Shown one piece after another: positions 43,468 to 53,424 of a stretch of 64,000 nucleotides of DNA. Every line of letters begins with the position of its first letter. Positions within the stretch are counted from its first letter, which is position 1. The DNA is from Saccharofermentans sp. (GTDB lineage Bacteria > Bacillota > Clostridia > Saccharofermentanales > Saccharofermentanaceae), in contig JAILNR010000037.1 of the NCBI GenBank assembly GCA_024691325.1, positions 1 to 64,000 of the forward strand, read 5' to 3'. A program made the position numbers and the translations under genes. The notes beneath the pieces were generated by a model, which did no database searches, had not been told where the DNA came from, and saw nothing but the letters and a program-made list of their open reading frames with translations.

Positions 43468-44643
43468 ATGGATCTGACTTATGATGAATTCTTGCAGTAT
43501 GTAAACGAAGAGGATATAAAGTTCATCCGACTCGCATTCTGTGATGTCTATGGAAACACAAAAAATATTTCCGTAATGCCGATCATGTTAGATGAGATAC
43601 ATGCTAACGGAATGACGATAGACTCACAATTCATACCGGGTCTTTCTGAACTTCAAAGCGGTTACACTTCCCTTCACCCTGACATTAGCACCACCAAGCT
43701 TCTTCCCTGGAGACCCGAGCACGGCAAGGTCATCAGGATGATGTGCGGATTAAGTGATAAGGACGGCAATGCATCACCTCTTGATACGAGAAAGATCTTA
43801 AGTGATGCAGTGGAAAGCGCAAAGCAAAACGGCATCACATTCCGTTTCGGAAGCCGCATGGAGTTTTATCTTATGAAACTCGACGAGGACGGCAACCCTA
43901 CTGACATGCCTTTCGACAACGCAGGTTACATGGATATCGCGCCGCTCGATAAAGGCGAGAATGTAAGGCGTGAGATATGCCTTACTTTGGAAAGAATGGG
44001 TATAAATCCCATCGGGTCCTATCACGGCTGTGGTCCCGGACAAAATGAGATAGACTTCACAAGTGCTGACCCTCTTACGGCGGCAGATAATGTCGAGACA
44101 TTCAGAATGGTGGTAAAGACCATAGCTTCAAGGAACGGTCTTTATGCAGACTTCTCACCCAAACCGATTCCGGGAAGGCCCGGCAACGGATTCCATGTAA
44201 ACGTTCTTGCGACAAAGGAAGGCGCTGATGATGAAGTCATCTTAAGAAATTCCATCGCAGGAATACTCGATCACGCATATGAATCAACGGTATTCTTCAA
44301 CCCTTCCGATTTGTCTTACAGAAGACTCGGCAAGGATGATGCGCCTTTATCGATCTCGTGGGCAACACAAGGCACGGGCAGGATCATAAAGCTGCCTGCT
44401 ACAAATGGCAAGAGTTCCTATCTGCAGATGTGTTCTCCTGATTCACAGGCTAACCCTTATCTTGTGAATGCACTTCTTATTCACTCATGTATCGACGGTA
44501 TCACAAGGAACCTCGATCCTGAAGATTACACCAAGAAGAAGTCATTCCCGGAGAACCGTAAGGAAGCCGGAAAGATGGCAAGCGAGAGCGAATTCATAAG
44601 AAGCGTTTTAAACGAAAGCATCATAGAAGCATACTGCAATTAA
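43468..44643 (+). CDS. Divergent glutamine synthetase-like enzyme (GSI fold)
   Basis: A 391-residue protein, shorter than typical GSI (~440). Conserved elements are the beta-grasp IRLAFCDVYGNTKNISV, metal-site SRMEFYLMK, GCGPGQNEIDF, GRPGNGFHVNV (in place of GSGMHVH/GNHWNW) and NPSDLSYRRL (where the usual NSYKRL lysine is arginine). The adenylylation loop is not evident. It may be a true glutamine synthetase variant or a gamma-glutamyl ligase for another amine. The gene is in an operon with the ANTAR regulator (3-base gap) behind a leader terminator, which favours a nitrogen role. Confidence 0.85.
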   Translation: MDLTYDEFLQYVNEEDIKFIRLAFCDVYGNTKNISVMPIMLDEIHANGMTIDSQFIPGLSELQSGYTSLHPDISTTKLLPWRPEHGKVIRMMCGLSDKDGNASPLDTRKILSDAVESAKQNGITFRFGSRMEFYLMKLDEDGNPTDMPFDNAGYMDIAPLDKGENVRREICLTLERMGINPIGSYHGCGPGQNEIDFTSADPLTAADNVETFRMVVKTIASRNGLYADFSPKPIPGRPGNGFHVNVLATKEGADDEVILRNSIAGILDHAYESTVFFNPSDLSYRRLGKDDAPLSISWATQGTGRIIKLPATNGKSSYLQMCSPDSQANPYLVNALLIHSCIDGITRNLDPEDYTKKKSFPENRKEAGKMASESEFIRSVLNESIIEAYCN

Positions 44644-44646
44644 GAT

Positions 44647-45240
44647 ATGGCGGGCGAATCAAAGTACTCAGTTCTTATAATCTCATCGGGGGAGAAATTC
44701 ACGGCTGCCCTTAAGGGAGTACTGCCTGAATATACCTACTACCCGGTAGTCGTCTTGACGAGCATAGCAGCTGCAAGACGTGAGATCTTAGAGCGCGAAT
44801 ACGATCTGATCATCGTGAACGCGCCTGTTCCGGATGAGTTCGGAGTCAATTTCCTTCTTGATGCATCCGAGAACACTTCATCGGGACTTCTTCTGTTCGT
44901 TCCGGGTGACGTTTACGACGAGATCTCTGCGAAGACCGAGGATCTTGGTATCCTCACGATAAGCAAGCCCGTTACAGCAGCGATAGTAAAACAGTCGCTG
45001 GGGCTTTTGTGTGCAACAAGAGCAAAGCTTCATAAGCTCGAAGCAAAGACGCAGTCCTTTGAGGAGAAGATAGAAGAGATCAAGATTATAAACCGCGCCA
45101 AGTGGATGCTTATCGACAATATGCAGATAGACGAACCCGCGGCTCACAGATACATCGAGAAGATGGCGATGGATATGCGTAAGTCAAAGCGCGAAATCGC
45201 GGAGAAACTCATAAGAGAACTGTCCGGTTCGGCGGGATGA
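44647..45240 (+). CDS. ANTAR-domain antiterminator with pseudo-receiver
   Basis: A 197-residue RNA-binding antiterminator. Residues ~1-120 are a response-regulator fold whose phosphoacceptor aspartate is replaced by Asn58 (LIIVNAPVP); the acidic pair is Ser13-Ser14, while the lysine of ISKPV is kept. A coiled-coil ([18 protein letters not shown]) leads to the ANTAR domain ([20 protein letters not shown], then [19 protein letters not shown]). It resembles NitR, encoded beside glutamine synthetase in solventogenic clostridia. It should bind the hexaloop stems in the two glutamine synthetase leaders. Loss of the Asp suggests a signal other than phosphorylation. Confidence 0.9.
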   Translation: MAGESKYSVLIISSGEKFTAALKGVLPEYTYYPVVVLTSIAAARREILEREYDLIIVNAPVPDEFGVNFLLDASENTSSGLLLFVPGDVYDEISAKTEDLGILTISKPVTAAIVKQSLGLLCATRAKLHKLEAKTQSFEEKIEEIKIINRAKWMLIDNMQIDEPAAHRYIEKMAMDMRKSKREIAEKLIRELSGSAG

Positions 45241-45253
45241 AAGGAAGAGTGAT

Positions 45254-46888
45254 ATGACTATGACGAAGTTTATTTTTGTTACCGGAGGTGTTGTCTCGGG
45301 ACTCGGAAAGGGAATCACGGCAGCTTCGATCGGAAGACTTCTCAAGATGAGAGGACTTAAAGTAGCCTCACAAAAACTGGACCCTTACGTTAATGTCGAT
45401 CCCGGCACAATGAGCCCTTACCAGCACGGAGAAGTATATGTCACCGAAGACGGGGCAGAGACTGATCTGGACTTGGGGCACTATGAGAGATTTATTGATG
45501 AGGATCTTAACAAGTACTCCAATCTTACAACCGGTAAAGTTTACTCGAATGTCATTAACAAAGAACGCAAGGGCGAGTACTTGGGTTCAACAGTTCAGAT
45601 CATCCCGCACATCACAGATGAGATAAAAAGATTCATCTATAACGTAGGCAAGAAGACTGATGCGGATGTTGTTATAACGGAAATCGGAGGCACGATCGGA
45701 GACATCGAAGGGCAGCCTTTTATCGAAGCAATAAGACAGGTTGGCCTTGAGGCAGGTCCCGGGAATGCACTTTATATTCATGTTACACTCCTTCCCTATC
45801 TTAAGGCTTCCGGAGAACACAAGTCGAAGCCCACTCAGCATTCCGTTAAAGAACTTCAGGGCATGGGGGTGTCGCCTGACATCATAGTCCTTCGAACTGA
45901 TGAACCGATCGAGGACAGGGGCATCCTAAGAAAGATCGCCAACTTCTGTAATGTCGCAGATGACTGCGTCATCGAGAACAGGACCCTTCCGAATCTTTAT
46001 GAGGCACCTATCATGCTTGAAGAGTCAAACATCTCCTCTATCGTATGCCGTGAACTTCACTTAAGGACAAAGCCGATCGATCTTACGGAATGGCAGAACA
46101 TGATCGATCTTATTCATAACAGAAACACAAAGACGACGATCGGTCTGGTCGGCAAATATGTACAGCTTCATGATGCATATCTGTCCGTCGCGGAAGCACT
46201 CGCCCATGCAGGCTACACACACGGCACCAAGGTCGAGATCAAGTGGATAGACTCGGAAAGGATCACATCTAAGAATGTTGATCAGATGCTGTCAGGACTA
46301 AGCGGTATCCTCGTTCCGGGAGGCTTTGGCCAAAGAGGTATTGAAGGCATGATCCTCGCATGTAAATATGCAAGGGAAAATAATCTTCCCTATCTTGGTA
46401 TATGTCTCGGGATGCAGATATCCGTAATCGAGGCCGCAAGAAATCTTGCAGGATTGAAGGATGCCAACTCGGGTGAATTTAACCCCGACACCAAGAACAA
46501 AGTAATAGATTTCATGCCCGGACAAAGTGATGAGATTTCCAAGGGCGGTACTCTGCGCCTGGGTTCATATCCTTGCTGCATCAAACCCGGCACCAAGATG
46601 GAGGAATGCTACGGTTCACTTTCAATCAACGAGAGACACCGCCACAGATATGAGTTCAATAACGATTATAAAGATGCTCTCGAGAAAGCAGGCCTCGTGT
46701 TAAGCGGCACATCACCTGACGGAAAACTCGTTGAGACTGTAGAATATGAAGGAAGAGACTTCTTCGTCGGCGTACAGTTCCACCCGGAATTCAAGAGCCG
46801 TCCGAACCGTCCTCATCCCTTATTCCTCGGTTTTGTAGGAGCAGCAAAGAAGAAAGGATCCGTTCCGTATGAGAATCAAGATCAATGA
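45254..46888 (+). CDS. pyrG: CTP synthase
   Basis: Amidates UTP to CTP using glutamine. The 544 residues contain the N-terminal synthase domain ([57 protein letters not shown]) and a C-terminal class I glutaminase domain ([11 protein letters not shown] with catalytic Cys, final [11 protein letters not shown]). The start at 45254 has GGAAGAG upstream. Being a glutamine-consuming enzyme, its place after the glutamine synthetase/ANTAR genes makes metabolic sense. It overlaps dapL by 20 bases. Confidence 0.97.
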   Translation: MTMTKFIFVTGGVVSGLGKGITAASIGRLLKMRGLKVASQKLDPYVNVDPGTMSPYQHGEVYVTEDGAETDLDLGHYERFIDEDLNKYSNLTTGKVYSNVINKERKGEYLGSTVQIIPHITDEIKRFIYNVGKKTDADVVITEIGGTIGDIEGQPFIEAIRQVGLEAGPGNALYIHVTLLPYLKASGEHKSKPTQHSVKELQGMGVSPDIIVLRTDEPIEDRGILRKIANFCNVADDCVIENRTLPNLYEAPIMLEESNISSIVCRELHLRTKPIDLTEWQNMIDLIHNRNTKTTIGLVGKYVQLHDAYLSVAEALAHAGYTHGTKVEIKWIDSERITSKNVDQMLSGLSGILVPGGFGQRGIEGMILACKYARENNLPYLGICLGMQISVIEAARNLAGLKDANSGEFNPDTKNKVIDFMPGQSDEISKGGTLRLGSYPCCIKPGTKMEECYGSLSINERHRHRYEFNNDYKDALEKAGLVLSGTSPDGKLVETVEYEGRDFFVGVQFHPEFKSRPNRPHPLFLGFVGAAKKKGSVPYENQDQ

Positions 46889-48065
46889 GAATTTTGGAAA
46901 CATAAAAGAGAGTTATCTGTTTTCTGATATCGCATCAAGAGTTAAAGCATACGAAGCATCTAATCCGGATGCAAAGATAATAAGAATGGGCATAGGCGAT
47001 GTTACTCTCCCCTTACCTGAACCTGTCGTATCAGCATTACATAAAGCATCTGATGAGATGGGAAAGAAAGAATCCTTCCGCGGCTATCCGCCTGAATACG
47101 GATATGCTTTTCTAAGGGACAGCATATCAACGCATTATGCTGTTCTCGGAGTATCAGTAGATCCGTCTTCGATCTTCGTATCAGACGGAGCCAAGAGCGA
47201 CCTCGGAAATATCGTTGATATTCTGGGTGATAACCAGATTGTTATTCCCGATCCCGTTTATCCGGTTTATGTTGACTCAAACATAATGAGCGGTCACAAC
47301 ATTACTTTCATTAACGGTAACCGTGATAACGGGTTCCTCCCTTCACCTTCTGAACTGTCTGACAAGAATATTGACGGAGCTGTTATCTATCTTTGCTCCC
47401 CGAACAATCCGACGGGAGCAGCTTACGACAGAAACGGTCTGTCCGAATGGGTCGACTTCGCAATGAAGACGGGAAGCCTTATTATTTACGATTCAGCATA
47501 CGAGGCTTTTATCTCGGATGACAATATTCCTCATACAATCTATGAGATTCCCGATGCTTACGAATGTGCGGTCGAGATCTGCTCCTTCTCGAAGTTTGCA
47601 GGATTCACGGGCCTTCGCTGCGGCTGGACAGTTATCCCCTCAACAGTAAAGGCAGGCGGACACGAACTGTCTGCATTGTGGAAAAGACGACAGGCCACAA
47701 AGTTCAACGGTGTATCCTACCCTGTTCAAAGAGCGGCAGAGGCAGCACTTACAGATGAAGGTATAAAAGCACTTAATGCAAACATCGAATACTACAAGAA
47801 GAACGCAAGTCTTATTGCTAAGCTTCTTGACTCGAAGTCCATCTTCTATACCGGAGGAAAGAACTCACCTTACATCTGGCTTGAATGTCCCGGAGGACAA
47901 AACAGCTGGGACTTTTTCGACAGGCTTTTGCATGAGGCGCAGATAGTGGGAACTCCGGGTGAGGGCTTCGGCAAAGGCGGCGAGAGTTACTTCCGCCTGA
48001 CGGCTTTTGGCTCCTATGAGGCTACTTTGGAAGCTGTAGAACGTCTTGAAGCGTTGCTCGGATAA
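46869..48065 (+). CDS. dapL: LL-diaminopimelate aminotransferase
   Basis: Converts tetrahydrodipicolinate directly to LL-diaminopimelate with glutamate, for lysine and peptidoglycan. Its 398 residues match Dap[47 protein letters not shown] (family signature near the substrate site), [11 protein letters not shown], and the PLP lysine in [13 protein letters not shown]. The presence of DapL implies the single-step aminotransferase route. The start overlaps the end of pyrG by 20 bases. Confidence 0.95.
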   Translation: MRIKINENFGNIKESYLFSDIASRVKAYEASNPDAKIIRMGIGDVTLPLPEPVVSALHKASDEMGKKESFRGYPPEYGYAFLRDSISTHYAVLGVSVDPSSIFVSDGAKSDLGNIVDILGDNQIVIPDPVYPVYVDSNIMSGHNITFINGNRDNGFLPSPSELSDKNIDGAVIYLCSPNNPTGAAYDRNGLSEWVDFAMKTGSLIIYDSAYEAFISDDNIPHTIYEIPDAYECAVEICSFSKFAGFTGLRCGWTVIPSTVKAGGHELSALWKRRQATKFNGVSYPVQRAAEAALTDEGIKALNANIEYYKKNASLIAKLLDSKSIFYTGGKNSPYIWLECPGGQNSWDFFDRLLHEAQIVGTPGEGFGKGGESYFRLTAFGSYEATLEAVERLEALLG

Positions 48066-48080
48066 CAATTGAGTTTGTTG

Positions 48081-48204
48081 GTGGACAGTTTGGTGGACTT
48101 TTTCAGAAATTGTCCACACTTCTGTCCATATAAGGCCGCGGTGGACAATTTTGTGGACAATTGTAAAAACTGTCCACGTTTCTGTCCAACGAGTCGAACG
48201 CGTT
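48081..48204 (-). repeat. Eight-box tandem inverted element, GGACAG type, copy 2
   Basis: The reverse complement of 14298-14421 with about five differences in 124 bases, four clustered in one loop-proximal segment. The 12-base box periodicity and both inverted modules are kept. It begins 15 bases after the dapL stop and ends about 80 bases before radA. Position and folding allow a terminator or mRNA 3'-end role, but no T-tract follows. Confidence 0.88.
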
Positions 48205-48283
48205 GACGTGTTTACAAAAATTCTCATGTTTAAGGGCCATTAATCGGGCATAAGAATTCCACGTGCCGTGTTATACTTTCCAT

Positions 48284-49684
48284 ATGGCTAAGAAGAACGT
48301 TACATTTTTCTGCAAAGAGTGCGGATATGAGACAGCAGGCTGGATGGGCAAGTGCCCGGGCTGCGGCAGTTTCAATACATTGGTAGAGGCCGAATCTGTC
48401 ACCAAAGCCGGAAAGAGTTCCGCTAATTCGAAGAGCGATTCCCCTGCTTTCAGAGCTGACGGTTATTCGTGGACAGACAAGAGAGAAACCGTAAGACTTA
48501 CAGATGCCGGGAGAGACGATTACACGAGATTCGGAACGGGTATCGACCAGCTCGACACATTATTCGGCGGTGGTGTTACCGAAGGTTCTGTAACTCTTCT
48601 GGGAGGCGAACCCGGCATCGGTAAATCCACGATCCTTTTGCAGCTTGCAAATGAGTTTAAAGGGGATGGGGACATTCTTTATGTCTCGGGTGAGGAGTCG
48701 CCTTCACAGATTAAGATGCGTGCAGACAGACTCGGCATCGACAGCGAGAAGATAATAATCTGCGCTCAGACCTGCTTCGAGATAATTGCCGAAGAACTTA
48801 AGAAGACACAGCCTTCGTTGTGCATTATCGATTCTATACAGACTTTATATTCTGAATCAGTTAACGGAACTCCGGGAAGTGTATCACAAGCCCGTGAAGT
48901 TACAGCCGGACTAATAAGGATAGCAAAGACCAACGGTCTTCCCGTCATTCTTGTAGGTCATGTTACAAAGGACGGTGCAATTGCAGGTCCTAAGACTTTG
49001 GAGCACATGGTTGATACTGTTCTTTACTTCGAGGGAGATAACACAGGCGCGTACAGAATACTAAGATCTGTCAAGAACAGATTCGGAAGATCAGGGGAAC
49101 TTGCCTTCTTCGAGATGACACAGCAGGGCTTAAGGTCTGTTGATTCAAGCAGCGCTCTCATGATCACGGGGCGTCCCCTGGAAGCACCCGGATCCGCCAT
49201 CACTTCCGTTATGGAAGGCGCGCGTGCTCTGACGATCGAGATACAGGCTCTGGCTTCAGATACATGTTACGGTACGCCCCAAAGAATGACTTCGGGACCC
49301 GACCGGTCGAGAACCGCGATGCTTCTTGCCGTTACAGAGCAGCAGTTTAAACTCAACCTTAATACCAAAGATGTTTTCATTAACGTGATCGGCGGACTTC
49401 GCATCACCGATCCCGCCTGCGATCTTGCTATTGTATGTGCAGTTGTTTCATCCGCAAGAGGAATCGCTCTTAAGGCAAACACAATGGTATTGGGCGAAGT
49501 CGGATTGTCTGGTGAGCTTAGACCTGTATCATCTCTGTCGCAGAGGATAGACGAAGCAAGAAGGCTTGGGGTCAAGAACATAGTTCTTCCTTCAAGCTGT
49601 AAGAATGCCGTTAAGGATACGGGCAACCTCGAGTTCTTCTTCCTTGACAACGTATCGGAGGCTACAGATGTCCTTTTCTCATAA
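48284..49684 (+). CDS. radA: DNA repair protein RadA
   Basis: RecA-like branch-migration ATPase. The 466 residues show the N-terminal zinc finger (FFCKECGYETAGWMGKCPGCG), Walker A GGEPGIGKST, the KNRFG motif and a C-terminal Lon-protease-like domain (VLGEVGLSGELRPVS). The ATG at 48284 begins MAKKNVTFFC, the expected N-terminus. No ribosome site precedes it, and a TATACT -10-like box (48272-48277) ends 6 bases before the ATG, pointing to a leaderless transcript. ispD overlaps its end by 17 bases. Confidence 0.95.
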   Translation: MAKKNVTFFCKECGYETAGWMGKCPGCGSFNTLVEAESVTKAGKSSANSKSDSPAFRADGYSWTDKRETVRLTDAGRDDYTRFGTGIDQLDTLFGGGVTEGSVTLLGGEPGIGKSTILLQLANEFKGDGDILYVSGEESPSQIKMRADRLGIDSEKIIICAQTCFEIIAEELKKTQPSLCIIDSIQTLYSESVNGTPGSVSQAREVTAGLIRIAKTNGLPVILVGHVTKDGAIAGPKTLEHMVDTVLYFEGDNTGAYRILRSVKNRFGRSGELAFFEMTQQGLRSVDSSSALMITGRPLEAPGSAITSVMEGARALTIEIQALASDTCYGTPQRMTSGPDRSRTAMLLAVTEQQFKLNLNTKDVFINVIGGLRITDPACDLAIVCAVVSSARGIALKANTMVLGEVGLSGELRPVSSLSQRIDEARRLGVKNIVLPSSCKNAVKDTGNLEFFFLDNVSEATDVLFS

Positions 49685-50426
49685 GAAACTGTATGTGATA
49701 TTCCCTGCTGCAGGATCCGGAAGCAGAATGCGTTCGGACAAGAACAAGCTCCTTCTTGAAGTCGGCGGACGAACCGTAATAGACAGAACTCTCGGGGCTT
49801 TCAATGAATTTGCGCAGAACAACGGTCTCGAGCTTACCGGCATACTGGTGGTAAGTCCGGGATCTGTCGATCAGTGGCACGATTACATTACAAACGAATT
49901 GGGATATACATTCATTAGAGATATCATCGAGGGCGGCGCCACGAGAACAGATTCCGTAAGAAGCGGTGTTATGTGTCTTGATGCTTCCGACTTTGATGAA
50001 CCCATCGAGTCTGACGATATTGTTTTTATCCACGACGCGGCAAGATGTATGATTGATCAGGATTCAATAAGAAGATGTTTCGAGGCAATGCAGTCTGAGA
50101 ACATGAAAGTATGCGTCTCAGGCGTTAAAACGAAGAACACAATCAAGATGGTAAAGACCGCACAAGACGGATCCGTAACAGTTGAGTCCACTCCCGACAG
50201 AGATCTTCTTTATGAAGTTCAGACACCCCAATGCTTCAAAGCTGCAGTCCTTATGGATTGCTATGAGCGTGCGGCGCAGGAAGAATTCGAAGCGACTGAC
50301 GATACCGCTTTGGCGGAACACTACGGTATAGAAGTCAGTATCATCGAAGGGTCATACTCAAACATCAAGATAACAACCCCCGAGGATATCCTCATTGCGC
50401 AGTCACTTCTTCACATTCAGAATTAA
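49668..50426 (+). CDS. ispD: 2-C-methyl-D-erythritol 4-phosphate cytidylyltransferase
   Basis: Third step of the MEP isoprenoid pathway, using CTP. The 252 residues carry the N-terminal nucleotide motif FPAAGSGSRMRSDKNKLLLEVGG, GGATRTDSVRSGV, FIHDAARCMID and the C-terminal TDDTALAEHYG...NIKITTPEDI. The ATG at 49668 is chosen for its GGAGG site and lies inside radA. It is separated from ispF by two membrane-protein genes on the opposite strand. Confidence 0.95.
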   Translation: MSFSHKKLYVIFPAAGSGSRMRSDKNKLLLEVGGRTVIDRTLGAFNEFAQNNGLELTGILVVSPGSVDQWHDYITNELGYTFIRDIIEGGATRTDSVRSGVMCLDASDFDEPIESDDIVFIHDAARCMIDQDSIRRCFEAMQSENMKVCVSGVKTKNTIKMVKTAQDGSVTVESTPDRDLLYEVQTPQCFKAAVLMDCYERAAQEEFEATDDTALAEHYGIEVSIIEGSYSNIKITTPEDILIAQSLLHIQN

Positions 50427-50465
50427 GCAAGCGTCATAAGAAGTCTTCATTCACCGCAATCCAGA

Positions 50466-50888
50466 TTACTGCTTCCCTTTCCTGAATACGATAAGCTTAC
50501 TTAACACGTAATTCAGGATAATTACTATGACGTTCGCGCAGGCCTTAAGGATGACTTCCGGTCCGTGCATCAGATCGACACCGATATACATGATCACAAG
50601 TTCAACACCGAGCGTTGCAAGACGTGCTGCCATGAACTTTATAAGCTCGGGGATAAACGTCGCAAGCTTCATATCCTTGCTGTCGAATACATAAAGCTTG
50701 TTCGTTATAAATGCAAACAGCACAGCTACAACCCACGCGATGATTACACTAGGGATGTTGGGTATACCAAAGACCTTTAAGCAAAGAGCATAAGCAGCGA
50801 TATTGATTATCGTCGTCAGCACGCCGAAGATGCCGTAGAGGATTATCCCCTTATATTTCTTAATAAGCTCGATTATCTTATGTATCAT
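50466..50888 (-). CDS. GtrA family membrane protein
   Basis: A 140-residue protein with four membrane helices (GIILYGIFGVLTTIINIAAY, IPSVIIAWVVAVLFAFITNK and two more) and the GtrA core FAFITNKLYVF. GtrA proteins are thought to move or flip polyprenyl-phosphate-linked sugars for surface-polymer decoration. It is 9 bases downstream of the DUF2142 gene, with which it probably forms an operon and a functional pair. It converges on ispD. Confidence 0.9.
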   Translation of the reverse strand: MIHKIIELIKKYKGIILYGIFGVLTTIINIAAYALCLKVFGIPNIPSVIIAWVVAVLFAFITNKLYVFDSKDMKLATFIPELIKFMAARLATLGVELVIMYIGVDLMHGPEVILKACANVIVIILNYVLSKLIVFRKGKQ

Positions 50889-50897
50889 TCTTTCACC

Positions 50898-53408
50898 TTA
50901 TCTTCCAAGATATAACTTAACCAGCATGTAAACCATGACAAGTGTCATGATCACATAAACATTGGTGCATGTATTGATGGCAGCCGTGCGAACCTTCTCA
51001 TCCGCGCCTTCTCTTGACTTGTGAAGTCCGAACTTGGTTACAGCCATCAGGATCAGGATAATGACCGGGAAGAAATACCTGCCCTGTATTCCGTAAATCA
51101 CACCGGACCCCGAAGGAGTATAACTTAAAAGCATCGCAGGTGTAATAAGAAGCGACAGAACGAAGATAACTGCAAAAGCAACCCTGTCGCTATGCCTAAG
51201 TTCGAGCTTATCCTTCTCGAAAGTCGCGAAGACAAATGCCGCAAGCACGCTGCCAAAGACTGTAACGAGCAGGAATACCGACTCGAGATAACTTAAGTAC
51301 ATACCGAAGGCTTCCTCTACGAAGTGATCCGAGTACATAAAGAAAGTTCGTATTACCATTCTTAAGTACTGTTCGGGATTGTCGAAAGCAAACTGCGTCA
51401 TCATGTTACCGCTGTTCTCCTCGCCGAACTGGAACAGTTCATCGGAAGGAAGAAGTTTATCAAACAGCAAAACAGAGAACAGTGCGGACACGATAATTCC
51501 GACTGTGGTAAGTACGGACTTTCTGTCCTTCTTTATAAGAAGCAGCATCAAAGGAAGCAGGAACAATCCGCATCCGCCCTTGATTGAACCTAATAAGAAA
51601 GCCCAGATAACAGCTTCGATAATTGAAGCACGGGTTACTTCCGAGCGCAGTTTCAGGAAGATCGCTACGAAGTTTAAAGAGACGATTATGACCATCGCAT
51701 CATATGAGAACGAGCTGCTCATCATGACAGATACCGGAAGCAGTGCAAGGGCTGCAAACAGGCTCTTACCTACAGGCGTATTTCTTATCGCACGGAGGCA
51801 TCCCAGAATATAAGCCGCCAGAATAAACAATCTTGCAAGTATAACCGCAAGTGTGGAACTTAATCCGAGTAACCTGCCTATCGCAAGCCCGATTCCCTGA
51901 GGAAGCCAGTTGATGACAGAGTAGTACTCCATCTTGATCTCGTGAGGAATGAGATCTGCTATCGTGGTATCACCTGTGCTTGCTCTTAACCCCTCCACCA
52001 TGGAAGCGACACCGTCAATGTCGGGCTTGCGCTCAGTCCACCAGCTTATGCCGTTATAGTAGAAAGCATCACATGTTCTTGCAAACCATTCCCGGTCACC
52101 GTTGATGCCCAAAAGAAGATTAGATACGCGGTAGCTTGCAAGGAAGTGAGCCCCCGAATCCGGAACATTCCAAGGCTGCATGAAGATGAAGTACACGATG
52201 GAAAGCGGGATGACCGTCACGAGGAAGAACCTCTCCACGTCAAGCTTCGCGCTCTTGCGCATGATATCGAGAGCAACAAGATACATGATCATGAGAACAA
52301 TGATCGCTGTCGCGATCTTTACACCGAGGTCAGTATCACGGATGCCCGCGAAAGTAATCTGCTTAACACCTGTCTCATCAGGAGAAGATGCAAGTTCCAC
52401 ATCAAGAGCCTTCTCGGATGATGTGTTTGTGATAGACAATGAGTACTCACCGTTCTCGTAGTACCTTAAGCCCGAGGATGAATCGGAAGTTCTAAGCAGC
52501 ATGCAAAGGCGTCCGGTGGATACACGCCAGTTATGCGATACAGGGATACCGTCAAAATAGGTGGTACCCGTGGTGTTATTAACAAGTGTCACAAGATATT
52601 CGGATGCATTCTCACCTGTCGTGAATATCTCTAATCCCTCAAACGGATTGCCCTCATAAGAGAACGTGTAATAAGAAGTTGCTCCGGGTGCTACCGTATC
52701 CCACACCCCCGTATCCGATGGAACACTCTTAACCGCAAGTCTCGTTCTTACCGAGGGGAAGAAATCGAACTGGAATATAAACAAAACGAGCATTACAACA
52801 ACACCGCTTACGACTATCTTCGGAACACTAAGATCGAGCATGCTTCCAAAGACAGCCATGGAAACTGCAGCAGCAATGAAGAGCACAGACATCAGTGCAA
52901 ACCACTTAAGACACTTCCCTGAATCGTATGTGGTTACGGTGCACGAGAGATTGCCTGTCGATGCGGCACCCACGGCAATACTGTTCTCACCTTCAAACTG
53001 CTCGGTGATCCTTATTGTGTAAACACTGCCCTGATTAAGACGGACAGGTTTTGAATCAAAACCTCTTATCGCATTATCGAGAAGTTCGGAAGCGCTCACA
53101 TGCCATTCGCTTAAGACAGTCTCACCGTCAAGAAACTCGACCTTAACATCACCTTCATTCACGCGTGCATAAGTCGCGAAAGTAACACCGACATTTTTCA
53201 GAACCGGATTTGCAGAATCAATAAGAACCTGAAGTTCAACGGGCTGACCGTTCTGAAGCTCGATAAACTGCTCTGTCGGATAGTAAAAAGTACTGTCAGT
53301 ATAAACTGACTTGGACTGCCAAAACAAAGTCATAAGTATCAGCACGCCCATGACTGCCGACACTATTATCTTTGTTAGTTTCTTCTTGTCGTTAAGATCG
53401 ATTCTCAT
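50898..53408 (-). CDS. DUF2142 family integral membrane protein (GT-C-like)
   Basis: An 836-residue protein. One N-terminal helix precedes an extracytoplasmic beta-sandwich-like region (~35-150), then a further helix cluster and a second soluble domain (~230-345). The main membrane domain from ~360 has about ten helices. The DUF2142 signature is FMQPWNVPDSGAHFLASYRV. The fold is related to lipid-linked-sugar glycosyltransferases. With GtrA downstream, the likely job is decoration of an envelope polymer. The start at 53408 lacks a strong ribosome site. Confidence 0.85.
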   Translation of the reverse strand: MRIDLNDKKKLTKIIVSAVMGVLILMTLFWQSKSVYTDSTFYYPTEQFIELQNGQPVELQVLIDSANPVLKNVGVTFATYARVNEGDVKVEFLDGETVLSEWHVSASELLDNAIRGFDSKPVRLNQGSVYTIRITEQFEGENSIAVGAASTGNLSCTVTTYDSGKCLKWFALMSVLFIAAAVSMAVFGSMLDLSVPKIVVSGVVVMLVLFIFQFDFFPSVRTRLAVKSVPSDTGVWDTVAPGATSYYTFSYEGNPFEGLEIFTTGENASEYLVTLVNNTTGTTYFDGIPVSHNWRVSTGRLCMLLRTSDSSSGLRYYENGEYSLSITNTSSEKALDVELASSPDETGVKQITFAGIRDTDLGVKIATAIIVLMIMYLVALDIMRKSAKLDVERFFLVTVIPLSIVYFIFMQPWNVPDSGAHFLASYRVSNLLLGINGDREWFARTCDAFYYNGISWWTERKPDIDGVASMVEGLRASTGDTTIADLIPHEIKMEYYSVINWLPQGIGLAIGRLLGLSSTLAVILARLFILAAYILGCLRAIRNTPVGKSLFAALALLPVSVMMSSSFSYDAMVIIVSLNFVAIFLKLRSEVTRASIIEAVIWAFLLGSIKGGCGLFLLPLMLLLIKKDRKSVLTTVGIIVSALFSVLLFDKLLPSDELFQFGEENSGNMMTQFAFDNPEQYLRMVIRTFFMYSDHFVEEAFGMYLSYLESVFLLVTVFGSVLAAFVFATFEKDKLELRHSDRVAFAVIFVLSLLITPAMLLSYTPSGSGVIYGIQGRYFFPVIILILMAVTKFGLHKSREGADEKVRTAAINTCTNVYVIMTLVMVYMLVKLYLGR

Positions 53409-53424
53409 AAGCTGTTACTATTCT

